Assembly (NCBI GenBank): GCA_046327745.1
Contig: JAXLXV010000013.1
Span: forward strand, 62,001 to 126,000
DNA: 64,000 nt
Reading direction: 5' to 3'
Origin: JABAQJ01 sp046327745
GTDB lineage: Bacteria > Gemmatimonadota > Gemmatimonadetes > Gemmatimonadales > Gemmatimonadaceae
Shown: in pieces, positions 1 to 8,941 of the stretch
Layout of the letters: each line of letters begins with the position of its first letter
How positions within the stretch are numbered: position 1 is the first letter of the stretch
The notes under the pieces: generated by a model
What the model was told of the DNA's origin: nothing
What the model saw: the letters and a program-made list of their open reading frames with translations, nothing else
Database searches by the model: none
Translations under genes and position numbers: made by a program

Positions 1-508
1 CGCAGCCCGCGCAGCCGAACGTGTAGATCGTTTCTTCACGGAGAAAGCGCGACACGGCGCTGATTCGAGTCGAGCGTTCGATCGAGAATTTCGTGATCGC
101 GTGGAACGAACGATCCTGTCCCACGATCGTGATGTCCGTCCCGTGAAGGGTGGTCACGACGGCAATGTCACGCTTTCCACCATCGACGAGCATCTGGCGC
201 GCAATCCACGCACTCGTGGCATGGGGGATCGCGTAGTGGACATGTAGGAGGTCGAGCTTGTGAGATTGCGCGACCTCGTGCATGCGAACCGCGAGGGCCA
301 GGTCGTACGGTGGATACTCGAAGAGGGGATATCGCCCGACGTCGACCTCGTGGTAGTACACGCCTGGAAGAAAATTCGGGAGGCGAAACGGCTGCTGATA
401 CGTGATGAAATGCACTTCATGCCCGCGATGAGCCAGCGCGATCCCAAGTTCCGTGGCCATCGCCCCGGATCCACCATACGTCGGGTAGCAGGTGATGCCG
501 ATCTTCAC
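1..508 (-). CDS. bshA: BshA-type glycosyltransferase, N-terminal part (bacillithiol synthesis)
   Basis: The gene starts with GTG at 508 and runs off the left edge, leaving about 169 residues. The translation begins VKIGITCYPTYGGSGAMATE, which carries the nucleotide-sugar GT4 glycine loop seen in BshA, and continues with THLHGTD-like TTLHGTDITIVG and the VSRFL segment. BshA joins UDP-GlcNAc and L-malate to make GlcNAc-malate, the first step of bacillithiol synthesis in the cytoplasm. The GTG start overlaps the miaA stop (GTGA), so the two are probably translationally coupled. The sequence match to BshA is good, but the C-terminal half with the donor-binding motif is not visible, so another GT4 enzyme cannot be fully excluded. 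Confidence 0.85.
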   Translation of the reverse strand, partial: MKIGITCYPTYGGSGAMATELGIALAHRGHEVHFITYQQPFRLPNFLPGVYYHEVDVGRYPLFEYPPYDLALAVRMHEVAQSHKLDLLHVHYAIPHATSAWIARQMLVDGGKRDIAVVTTLHGTDITIVGQDRSFHAITKFSIERSTRISAVSRFLREETIYTFGCAGC

Positions 509-1434
509 GTACGCTCTCCGTGCCACCACGCGAGCGCGCGAGTGAGCGCATCCGCGTCCAGCGGGTTGATAGTCGTTACCTGAGCCTGGTCCAGCTGGTG
601 CCGGAACCAGGTTCGCTGCCGCTTCGCATACTGACGGGTTTCCACCACTACGCGCTGGACCACCGCGTCACGATTCCATTCACCCACAACGGCTTCGCGA
701 ACAGCGCCATATCCGCACGCGGTCCATGCCGGCGCATCGGCGGGGACCGACGCGATCAGCCGTTGCACCTCATCCACCCACCCGCTCGCCAACATGTGTT
801 CTACTCGCCGCGCGATCTGCCCCGCGAGGGCCCCACCGGGATCTACCAGAAGATAGCGCGCCGCGTACGCTGGTGCGCGACGCGCGATTTCGTGCAACGT
901 GGACAGACGCGTCCCGGTCAGCAACGCGACCTCCACGGCCCGAAGCAACTGCGTGCGGCCCAAGTGCGCGCGCGCCGCGTCGAGTCGTTCACACCATCGT
1001 CGCAATTCAGGCAGAGGCAACTTTTCCAGCTCGGTGACTAGGGCGCGTCGGTGCTCCTCGTCTACGTCTGGTGCCTCGAAGAATGGCTCAAAGAGGGCGC
1101 GGAGATAAAAGCCCGTTCCGCCAACCAACAGGGGGTTGCGTCGCTGGTGGTGAATCTCAGTCACCCATTGGGGCACGCATCGTGCCCAGCTGTCGGCAGA
1201 CAGTCGCTGCGTCGGCTCAGCGATGTCAACGCCAACGTGAGGGACGCGCGCCCGCTCGTCGGCAGTCGGCTTGGCCGTCCCTACGTCGAAGCCACAGTAG
1301 ACCTGGCGCGAGTCCGCGCTGACGATCGTGGCTCCCACGGCCTCCGCCAAGGCCATTGCTAACCAAGACTTGCCGGCGGCGGTCGGTCCGACGATCGCGC
1401 GCAATACGGGGCGATCTTCAGGTTCTGCGCGCAC
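505..1434 (-). CDS. miaA: tRNA dimethylallyltransferase
   Basis: This 309-residue protein is the usual length for MiaA. It transfers a dimethylallyl group to N6 of A37 in tRNAs that read UNN codons. Visible signatures are the P-loop GPTAAGKS at residues 16-23, the SADSRQVY segment with GTAKP just after it, and the LLVGGTGFYLRAL motif near residue 100. It starts 6 bases after the mutL stop; mutL-miaA is a common bacterial gene pair. The bshA start overlaps its stop codon. The assignment is secure from motifs plus context. Confidence 0.96.
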   Translation of the reverse strand: MRAEPEDRPVLRAIVGPTAAGKSWLAMALAEAVGATIVSADSRQVYCGFDVGTAKPTADERARVPHVGVDIAEPTQRLSADSWARCVPQWVTEIHHQRRNPLLVGGTGFYLRALFEPFFEAPDVDEEHRRALVTELEKLPLPELRRWCERLDAARAHLGRTQLLRAVEVALLTGTRLSTLHEIARRAPAYAARYLLVDPGGALAGQIARRVEHMLASGWVDEVQRLIASVPADAPAWTACGYGAVREAVVGEWNRDAVVQRVVVETRQYAKRQRTWFRHQLDQAQVTTINPLDADALTRALAWWHGERT

Positions 1435-1440
1435 CGATGC

Positions 1441-3180
1441 CTAACGACGACCGAAGCGCCGATCGAGGTCGTCCCAAGCCAGTTGCACCACGCTCGACCG
1501 GCCATGGACATCATGCGCGGGCAGTTCGGTGCTGGTCAGGGCGCGGACCAACGACACCATCTCTGCCTCGGACAGCGAGTCACCGGCCTTGACCGCTGCC
1601 TTGCAGGCGATGGTGGCGATCAGGCGCTCATGTTGCGCATGGGCGGTCGGCGATCGATCCCCGGCCCATGCCGCGAGTGTTTCTCGCAGGCATCGGAGAG
1701 CGTCAAAGCGCGGGTGCGGCAGCGGCACGCTATGCACCAGGAGCGTGGTGCCACCAAACGGCTCGATCTCGAAACCCAAGCGCGCGAGCACATCGCTGGC
1801 GGCCTCGTAGGCGTCTGCCTCTTCGGCGCTCAGGTGAACGGTTTCCGGCAGCAACAACCTTTGCGACGCGGCTTGGCCTGAGGACATTTCTCGCTGAAAT
1901 CGCTCGAACAGGACCCGCTCGTGCGCCGAGTGTTGGTCGATCAGCACGACGCCGTCGTCGGCTTCGTACATGATGTACATGCGTCGCAACTGACGGAGCG
2001 ACGGGATCGTGACGGGTGCGGGTGTCGCGTCGACCGCCACCTCGAAGTCGATGGCATCCGCTGTAGATTGATCAGCGTTGAAGAGGGGACCGTCGCCGCC
2101 GGCAGCCGGCAGGGGCGGCGATAAGAGCGGAACGCCGGGGGTCCACGGCGTTCCGGCCAGCGGCCGCGCACCGGGGCCATAGGCGGCCGCGGCACTTGGA
2201 GTGCCTAACGCCCGACGAACGGCATACTCCACCGCACGTTCGACCGTCCATCGATCGTGAAATCGCACTTCGGCTTTCGCCGGATGCACGTTGACGTCGA
2301 CGTCCCCGCCCGGCAGCGTGACCTCGAGAAAGAGCGAGGGACGTAGCCCTGGCTCCAGCGTCGTGCGATACGCCGACTCCGCGGCGCGCACCACGCCGGC
2401 ATCGCGCACGGCGCGACCATTCACCAGCAGGGTGACTCGCCGCGACGCGGTACCAACGTCGGCCGGTCGCTCGACTAAGCCGCGCGCGCGAATCGGCCCT
2501 TGCACCGCATCGACGTCGACGAAGCGCTCCGCATACTGCGGCCCCCAGATGCCAGCGATGCGCTCACGTAGGGTGGCCGCCGGACTGAGGGAGAGCACCT
2601 TGCGCCCATCGTGCGATGCCGTCAGCCGCACGTCCCGGCGTACCAACGCAGTGGTGACCAAGGTGTCGGCAATCGCGCGCCATTCAGAACGTGCACTGCG
2701 CAGGAATTTTCGTCGCGCCGGTGTGTTGAAGAACAGCTGACCAACCGTCACCGTCGTTCCGCGGCGGCGCGGTTCCGGCCGAATCTCCTGGATGTGTCCC
2801 CCCTCGGCGCGGATGGACGTGCCGGTACCGTCACTGGTGGAGGTCAGCAGCTGCAACCGTGCCACGGACGCCATGGCCGGCAAGGCCTCGCCACGAAATC
2901 CAAACGAGGAGACGCCCACCAAGTCCGCCAATTGCCGAATCTTCGACGTGGCGTGCCGCGCGAGGGCAAGCGCCGCATCGTCCTGATCCATCCCACCGCC
3001 GTCATCGCTGACACGAATGAGGGTGCGACCGCCGTCCTCCACTTCGATTTCCAGAGTCGTCGCGCCAGCGTCTAACGCGTTCTCGACCAATTCCTTCACC
3101 GCGGAGGCCGGGCGCTCCACCACTTCTCCAGCGGCAATCTGGTCAGCGACAGCAGGAGCAAGGACGGCGATGCGTGACAT
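1441..3180 (-). CDS. mutL: DNA mismatch repair protein MutL
   Basis: A 579-residue MutL. The N-terminal GHKL ATPase shows the VENALDAGA motif near residue 33, DDGGGM near 60 and GFRGEAL near 95. The C-terminal dimerisation domain keeps a DQHSAHERVLFE segment, close to the metal-binding endonuclease motif DQHA(X)2E(X)4E with A changed to S. ACKAAVKAGD is also present. The third endonuclease motif, normally CPHGRP, reads DVHGRS here, so one usual cysteine and the proline are lost. It probably acts as a nicking MutL in a methyl-independent system, but the altered motif leaves that open. First gene of the mutL-miaA-bshA group. Confidence 0.95.
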   Translation of the reverse strand: MSRIAVLAPAVADQIAAGEVVERPASAVKELVENALDAGATTLEIEVEDGGRTLIRVSDDGGGMDQDDAALALARHATSKIRQLADLVGVSSFGFRGEALPAMASVARLQLLTSTSDGTGTSIRAEGGHIQEIRPEPRRRGTTVTVGQLFFNTPARRKFLRSARSEWRAIADTLVTTALVRRDVRLTASHDGRKVLSLSPAATLRERIAGIWGPQYAERFVDVDAVQGPIRARGLVERPADVGTASRRVTLLVNGRAVRDAGVVRAAESAYRTTLEPGLRPSLFLEVTLPGGDVDVNVHPAKAEVRFHDRWTVERAVEYAVRRALGTPSAAAAYGPGARPLAGTPWTPGVPLLSPPLPAAGGDGPLFNADQSTADAIDFEVAVDATPAPVTIPSLRQLRRMYIMYEADDGVVLIDQHSAHERVLFERFQREMSSGQAASQRLLLPETVHLSAEEADAYEAASDVLARLGFEIEPFGGTTLLVHSVPLPHPRFDALRCLRETLAAWAGDRSPTAHAQHERLIATIACKAAVKAGDSLSEAEMVSLVRALTSTELPAHDVHGRSSVVQLAWDDLDRRFGRR

Positions 3181-3305
3181 GGTTCAATCAGGAACGGGCA
3201 GGACGTCGCCGGGGGGACTTGAGGTGGGTGAAGAACCTTAAGGCCCGTCGCACGCCGCCTCAACGGCGCGTGGCTCGTCGGGCGTGGACCTCAACTTCGG
3301 AGCCC

Positions 3306-5438
3306 TTACCGCGGGGTCTCTAGCGAAATCACGTCTCGCGACTGCACCCATCCGGAGCGGCCGTCGCGGAATCGGACGCGTGCCCATGCCGTCTGCTCGC
3401 CGGTCGTGCGCGCCAACTCGCCGGGGAGAACCTCAGCCGCCTTTTCTGCGGTCAATACTGGCGCACTGCGCAGCTGGCCCCCCACGGCAACAATCGCGGC
3501 ATGGCGTCCGCTGGCGACGTCGTTGAGCGCCAGACCAAGCAAGGCGGTGACAAAAGCGCCCACGATCAACCCGCCGCCGAGACGACGCCTAACGCTGCTC
3601 GCACCCGCCAGCGCCAACAGGTAGCACCCGATGAGCCAAGCCAGGGCGCCGCCAACGGCCAACCAGCTCAGCGGAATTGGCGGCACATCGCCGAACCACC
3701 CCCCTTCGAATCCGGGCATGAACTCCAGGTAGTCGCGGACGTCCTCCGCCGTCGGCTCCAATCGCAAGGCACGCTGCCAGCCGACCGCCGCCTGGGCAGT
3801 GTCGGCGAGCTGCCAAGAGACGGAGCCATAGTTCGCCCAAGCGTCGGGCGCCCGAGGATGTGCTTGCGTCTCCGCCGCAAACAAGGCGCGAGCCGCCGAC
3901 AGGTCTCGCGCGTCATACGCCGCGACGCCACGTGAGAAATTCGTCGTCGCGACGGCGAGTAGTGGCGCAACGCCAGCGCTGGCGATGACGAGTGTCAGGA
4001 TGGCCAGCTTGGCTAGCCCGTGGTGCGCATGAGCGATCTCGGCAGGGGGCAACGCCTCACCGTCGATGGACTGTAGCAGGCGCGCCGCCCGTTGTGCCGT
4101 ATCGCCAGGAAGAGGACCCGCATTCCCAAACACCGCGCCGTCTAGTTCCGCGAGCAATCGACCAGCATCTGCCGCGACCTCGGGCGTGACGCCGGCCCGT
4201 CGGAGGGCGCGCGCCAGTCGCGCGTGGTTGGACAATGTTGGTGCTGTGCCCGGCACGCGACGTGACATCGCCAGCGCGAAGTCGCGCCGCAGATCGCTCG
4301 CGGAAATCCGATCCTGGGCGGCCATGGTTTGGATGCGCATCAGCGGCGTCTCGACCTTCACCCTGCGTGGCTTGCGCATCGCCGCCAGCACCAACGCTGG
4401 CACCGGCGTCAGCAGCAGGACCAACCAGTACCAACGCGACGCAGGTATTGGCGGGGATACCTCACCCCGGTACACGCGACGGATTGGCAGCAGTGTGACG
4501 GAGTCCGCATCGAAACGTTCGGATGCCACGGTGCTTCCCGATGCGATGACGACGCTGATCGGCTGCGAGCTGGTGACCAGGTAGGTGGCTTGGTACGGAT
4601 CGAAATACGCGTATTCGATGGCCGGAACGATCAGGAGGCCCGGGCGACGCGGAGTGATGAGGAAATCGAATTCCTTCCGGCCCCCAACCAACACTCCCGC
4701 CGTATCGATGCGAATGCGTTCCGCCCCCGGCACGGCGTCCCCCCACTGCACCGTCAGCTCCGGTCGAGGGACCAGCGAGAGGTTTCCCACACCAGAAACG
4801 GACACCGTCAGTAGCAACGGGTCGCCCACGCGGCCGCGGCGGTTGTCGATGCGCGCGTCCAAGCCCAGGCGTCCAACCGCTCCACGAAAGGTGCTGGGGC
4901 GACCCACGGACGGTGGATCCATGACCTCCAGCGCCGAGGACTGAGTACGCTCGGTATGCAGTTCTTCACGACTGAAGAACGAGGACGACAGCGGCAGGGC
5001 GTAGTTCAGCCGGGCGGGAGGAATCTCCAGCGATCCCGCGGCAAGCGGGAACAGGGCGCGACGAAAGACATGGACTTCATAGCGCCGCCCATTCACTACT
5101 CGCGCGGGCGTTTGCACGCCGGCGCTCAGGTCGTACGTGAGCATGGAGCGCATCTCGGGCGGCACAAACTCGGGATTTCGCCGCATACGCTCTCGCGATT
5201 CGTCACTGAGGAACACACCGACTTCGTAGGTCGCCTGCTGCCCCACGTACACGCGCGCCGGCACGACGTGCGAACGCACGGCAATGTCTTCACGGCCGGT
5301 GAGTGGCGCGGCACTCACGATGAGTGGTGCGCCTGCCGAGACCTGATTATCCACGGCTCCGGTCGCTGCCTGTGCTGCAGCGTGCCGTCCGATGGCCAGC
5401 AGCAGGAGCAACGCTTTGCGCCACGCGTTCCGACTCAC
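3306..5438 (-). CDS. BatD-like protein fused to BatE-like TPR/SH3 region
   Basis: A 710-residue envelope protein. It has a signal peptide (about residues 1-22), then a long beta-sandwich BatD-like periplasmic region and a membrane segment near residue 340 (WYWLVLLLTP). The second half has a TPR unit starting around NFSRGVAAYDARDLSAA, two further membrane segments and a C-terminal SH3-like module ending GWVQSRDVISLE. In Bacteroides-type clusters BatD and BatE are separate genes, so this looks like a fusion. It overlaps the upstream VWA gene by an ATGA junction. The Bat system is linked to aerotolerance or envelope stress, but its molecular job is not settled. Confidence 0.8.
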   Translation of the reverse strand: MSRNAWRKALLLLLAIGRHAAAQAATGAVDNQVSAGAPLIVSAAPLTGREDIAVRSHVVPARVYVGQQATYEVGVFLSDESRERMRRNPEFVPPEMRSMLTYDLSAGVQTPARVVNGRRYEVHVFRRALFPLAAGSLEIPPARLNYALPLSSSFFSREELHTERTQSSALEVMDPPSVGRPSTFRGAVGRLGLDARIDNRRGRVGDPLLLTVSVSGVGNLSLVPRPELTVQWGDAVPGAERIRIDTAGVLVGGRKEFDFLITPRRPGLLIVPAIEYAYFDPYQATYLVTSSQPISVVIASGSTVASERFDADSVTLLPIRRVYRGEVSPPIPASRWYWLVLLLTPVPALVLAAMRKPRRVKVETPLMRIQTMAAQDRISASDLRRDFALAMSRRVPGTAPTLSNHARLARALRRAGVTPEVAADAGRLLAELDGAVFGNAGPLPGDTAQRAARLLQSIDGEALPPAEIAHAHHGLAKLAILTLVIASAGVAPLLAVATTNFSRGVAAYDARDLSAARALFAAETQAHPRAPDAWANYGSVSWQLADTAQAAVGWQRALRLEPTAEDVRDYLEFMPGFEGGWFGDVPPIPLSWLAVGGALAWLIGCYLLALAGASSVRRRLGGGLIVGAFVTALLGLALNDVASGRHAAIVAVGGQLRSAPVLTAEKAAEVLPGELARTTGEQTAWARVRFRDGRSGWVQSRDVISLETPR

Positions 5439-7096
5439 CAGTCGCGTCCTCCCTTTGGCGGCGGGCGCGTCTGCTTCTGCTTCTTGCCTTGCACACCGCG
5501 TTCGTCGCGCGCGGCGCTGTTCAACAGCTGTTCCGCTTGCTGTTGCCCGAGTCCCCCACTGGGCTTCTCATTTTGCTGTTGATCCTGCGGCTGCGCGTTG
5601 CTCTGGTTTGAGCCGCCTCCCCCTCCACCGCCGCCCCCCGACTTTTGCTTTCGCAACGCCAGCTCATAGTTCCACTTGGCGTCCATGTCGCCAGGACGCA
5701 TGAGGAGCGCGCGCTTGTAGCCGTCGAGCGCTCCCTCCAGTTCCTGCTTGGTCGAGTCGGCGCCGTCCGCGCCGGCTAACCCGCGCTTCAGGTGCGCCAG
5801 TCCGTAGTTGAACAGGGCCCGAAACCGGAGCTCGGTCGGTTCGGGCCGCACGGCGCGCTCGAGGGGTTCGATGGCAGATGCAGCTGAATCGTTGGCCACC
5901 ATGGCGGTCCCGAGATTGTACAAGGCCTGGGCGCTCCCGGCATCGCGTCGAACGGCCGAACGATACAGGGCGACGGACGCCGTGTAGTTCCCGCTGCGGA
6001 AGGCCCGGGCTCCCTGCGCCGATGGATCGTTCCGCCAGACGCAACCTTGCAGGGTGACCAACAGGCCCGCCGCCATGAGCAGTCGACGCCGCGTGGCCCG
6101 ATCGGCGAGCCAGGTATCCAGCAACAGCAGCAACAAGGCTGGCAGCAGGAAGAGCTGGAATCGACGGGTGTATTCGCGCCCGCTTTGCACCGTGCGCCCC
6201 GAGGCACGCAGCGACCTGAGCGCCTGCCGAATCCGCGACGCCTTGTCGGACTCACTGGCGTCGATGAATGTGCCGTGTGACTCATCCGCCGCGGCGCGCA
6301 GCATGAGTGGCGTGTACTTCGTGATCACGACTTGTCCTTCATCATCCCTCTTGGGAACGATCCGGTCCCCATCGCGCAACGGAATCGTGCTCCCTTGCTC
6401 GGTCCCGAATCCCACGGCAATGATCGGAATGCCGGCTTCCCCAGCTTTTCTGGCTGCCTCGGCGATATCTCCCTCGGGCTCAAACGCCTCGCCATCACTC
6501 ATCAGCACGATGGCCCGGTCGCCGGCACCTTGCGTCGTCTGCAGCAGTTCCACGGCCTGACTGATGGTGCGAGCCAATGAACTTCCCGCCTGCCCCACGA
6601 TGGACGGATCGAGGTTTTCCAGAAAGAGATCCAGAGCGCCGTCATCCACCGTGAGCGGAGTAAGGATGTAGCTACGTCCGGCAAAGGCCAGCAGCGCCAC
6701 GCGATCGCCGCCCGACATCGCTCGCAGGCGACGAACCTCTTGCTTCATACGCTCCAGCCGGCTGGGGCGTTCATCGGTTGCCGTCATGGACAACGAGGCA
6801 TCGAGGGCGAGGACCAGGTCGACGCCCTCACCGCGAACGAGGGTGCGTTCCTCACCCCACCGTGGGCCGGCCAGGGCCACCAGAGCGAGGAGCGCGGCCG
6901 TGCCCAGCCGCCATGCGCGCGGTCCAGGCCGCCGCCACGCCTGGTCTGGCACCAGCTGCATCAGCAGGGCCGGTGCGGCAAACTTCGTTAGGCGCTTGCG
7001 TCGCCTCCGCCACCCGATGACCACCAGGGCCCCGATCACAATCGCCAGCACGGCGGCGACGGGAAGAAACCATGGCCAATCCACGCGGGCCGTCAT
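5435..7096 (-). CDS. BatA/BatB-type VWA membrane protein with C-terminal BatC-like TPR tail
   Basis: 553 residues. An N-terminal BatA-type membrane helix (residues about 9-29) is followed by a second helix and a von Willebrand factor A domain. The MIDAS motif DASLS is intact at about residue 100. Two more membrane helices near 315-345 precede TPR repeats (ALYNLGTAMVAND). The tail has a run of nine glycines and a Gln/Asn-rich stretch, ending GGRDW; the closing DW resembles BatC. A VWA protein and a TPR protein are thus joined in one chain. It is coupled by 4-base overlaps to both neighbours. It probably assembles in the inner membrane with the MoxR ATPase and DUF58 protein. Confidence 0.82.
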   Translation of the reverse strand: MTARVDWPWFLPVAAVLAIVIGALVVIGWRRRRKRLTKFAAPALLMQLVPDQAWRRPGPRAWRLGTAALLALVALAGPRWGEERTLVRGEGVDLVLALDASLSMTATDERPSRLERMKQEVRRLRAMSGGDRVALLAFAGRSYILTPLTVDDGALDLFLENLDPSIVGQAGSSLARTISQAVELLQTTQGAGDRAIVLMSDGEAFEPEGDIAEAARKAGEAGIPIIAVGFGTEQGSTIPLRDGDRIVPKRDDEGQVVITKYTPLMLRAAADESHGTFIDASESDKASRIRQALRSLRASGRTVQSGREYTRRFQLFLLPALLLLLLDTWLADRATRRRLLMAAGLLVTLQGCVWRNDPSAQGARAFRSGNYTASVALYRSAVRRDAGSAQALYNLGTAMVANDSAASAIEPLERAVRPEPTELRFRALFNYGLAHLKRGLAGADGADSTKQELEGALDGYKRALLMRPGDMDAKWNYELALRKQKSGGGGGGGGGSNQSNAQPQDQQQNEKPSGGLGQQQAEQLLNSAARDERGVQGKKQKQTRPPPKGGRDW

Positions 7097-8001
7097 GCCG
7101 CTTCCCGCGCCACTGGCGCGTGTAAAGCCGAGTCAATGCCATGGACCATGCCCCGGGCATCCTGACCCATGGCCAGCGCCCGATCGGCCGTAAGCGGCTT
7201 CCGCGCGAACTTCACCAAATCGGCCTCGATCAACAGGGCCGCCATGGCGTTCGCCGGCACCGCGGTCTGGTCCCGAATGGCGACGAGGAGTTCTGAGGTC
7301 GTGAGGGCCGCCGGCGCTGCTGGGACGACGCGCGCGAGATAATCGCGCAGCACCTCGATGACCAAGGCGGCGTGACGCGCCCGCTCACCAGCAGCCACCA
7401 ACCCGAGTTTCTCCACCCGGTCAAACGCCTCATCGGCCAACGTCAGGGGGTCCACGGCGACGGCCACGGCAACGCGTCGGCGGCGGCGCCACCAGGCCCA
7501 CAGCAGCAGCAACACCACGACGGCCGCTGCCGCCAGCACCAACCACCACCACCACGGCGGCGGAATATCCATGACATCCCGCGGAGGTTTTGGAATGCGC
7601 AACGCGGAGTCCGCTGGGAGCACCGACTTCACGACGATGGAAAGCCGACCCACGGCCAATCGGTGATCCCCATCGGCATCGTGCACCAGGACATCAGGCA
7701 CGGCAATCGGCAGGGAACCCACATCCCAAGCCGCCAGCCGATACGTGGCCGACTGCTCCACCGCGGTTGTGTCAGTTGAGGGTACAACCACCACCGGATC
7801 CAGTGCTTCGACGGCGCGGTTGGAGTCCAGTCGAGTCGGGAACTCGATCGATGCCCCCGCGGCGGCACGCACCCGCACCACCAATCGAAACGGCTCGCCC
7901 ACCGTGACCGTGTCGGGCCGCACGGCAATGCCAATTTGCGGCCGCGGCGCCTGCCCGGCGCCTTGCACGGCCAACACGAGCATCAACAGCTGAACGATCA
8001 T
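7093..8001 (-). CDS. DUF4381-like membrane protein of the Bat/MoxR operon
   Basis: 302 residues: a short signal peptide, a periplasmic beta-rich domain of about 150 residues, a strong membrane helix near residue 165 preceded by PPPWWWW and followed by an arginine cluster, then a helical cytosolic part. Proteins of this shape sit between DUF58 and VWA genes in MoxR clusters and are annotated as DUF4381. No catalytic motif is visible. Both ends overlap neighbours by 4 bases, implying one transcript. Function is inferred only from context. Confidence 0.7.
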   Translation of the reverse strand: MIVQLLMLVLAVQGAGQAPRPQIGIAVRPDTVTVGEPFRLVVRVRAAAGASIEFPTRLDSNRAVEALDPVVVVPSTDTTAVEQSATYRLAAWDVGSLPIAVPDVLVHDADGDHRLAVGRLSIVVKSVLPADSALRIPKPPRDVMDIPPPWWWWLVLAAAAVVVLLLLWAWWRRRRRVAVAVAVDPLTLADEAFDRVEKLGLVAAGERARHAALVIEVLRDYLARVVPAAPAALTTSELLVAIRDQTAVPANAMAALLIEADLVKFARKPLTADRALAMGQDARGMVHGIDSALHAPVAREAA

Positions 8002-8939
8002 CGGTGGCGACGCCGCCGCTCGCGGGCGCGAAAGAAGCGCAGCAAGGGCTCGAGGTATCCGCTCTCGGTCGTCATCGGAACTTCGTCGATGGACAACCGA
8101 CGAAACAGCGCGCGTCGCTCCTGCCGCTCCTTGTTCACGCTCTCCACGAATCGACTGCGGACCTTGGGATCGCTCGTGTCCACGTCGAACGTGGCCCCCG
8201 ATTCCGGATCCACAAAACGCGCTAACCCAATGTCGGGCAGAGCCTGCTCACTGGGATCTTCGAGCGACGCCACAATGACGTCGTGGCGCTGCGATAACAG
8301 TTTGAGCGATCGCTCGAAGTCTCCGGCAAATCCGTCGGAGATCAGGAAGACGATGGCATGGTGGTGCAGCATGCGGCGCAGGTAATCGAGCGCCTCGGGA
8401 ATGTCTGTTCCCCGTCCCACCGGTTCGTGCACGAGAACGTCGCGCACAATTCGCATCGCGTGGCGACGGCCTTTCCCTGGCGGTACCACGTGCTCGACGC
8501 GATCGGTGAAGAGCATGACGCCCACCCGATCGTTGTTCCGAACGGCCGACATGGTGAGGACCGCCGCGAGTTCGGTAGCCATTTCGGCCTTGAATCGTTG
8601 GACGGTCCCGAATCGTGTGGATCCCGACAGGTCGACGGCCAGCATGACCGTCAGCTCCCGCTCCTCGATGTACCGTTTCACGAACGGCCGGCGCATCCGG
8701 GCGGTGACGTTCCAGTCGATCGAGCGGACTTCGTCCCCGGGCTGATATTCACGGACTTCGGCGAACTCCATCCCCTGCCCCTTGAAGATGGAACGGTATT
8801 CCCCGGCAAACAGTGAATTGACCAAGCGTCGCGTGCGCAGGTCGATCAGTCGCACCTGACGGAGGACTTCCGGCGAAACGGTGACCGTGCGTCGCTGACG
8901 TGCCTCCAGGCCAGCGTCGTGCGAAACCGGGCTCGTCAC
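7998..8939 (-). CDS. DUF58 domain protein
   Basis: 313 residues with no signal peptide or membrane helix. The DUF58 hallmark is the GQGMEFAEVREYQPGDEVRS segment, with IDWNVTAR directly after it. A VWA-like fold follows, with a degenerate MIDAS DLSGSTRFG near residue 137. DUF58 proteins are encoded next to MoxR ATPases and are thought to be their partners or adaptors. The start lies 2 bases after the moxR stop, and the 3' end overlaps the DUF4381-like gene. The family call is secure; the biochemical role is unknown. Confidence 0.88.
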   Translation of the reverse strand: MTSPVSHDAGLEARQRRTVTVSPEVLRQVRLIDLRTRRLVNSLFAGEYRSIFKGQGMEFAEVREYQPGDEVRSIDWNVTARMRRPFVKRYIEERELTVMLAVDLSGSTRFGTVQRFKAEMATELAAVLTMSAVRNNDRVGVMLFTDRVEHVVPPGKGRRHAMRIVRDVLVHEPVGRGTDIPEALDYLRRMLHHHAIVFLISDGFAGDFERSLKLLSQRHDVIVASLEDPSEQALPDIGLARFVDPESGATFDVDTSDPKVRSRFVESVNKERQERRALFRRLSIDEVPMTTESGYLEPLLRFFRARERRRRHR

Positions 8940-8941
8940 GC

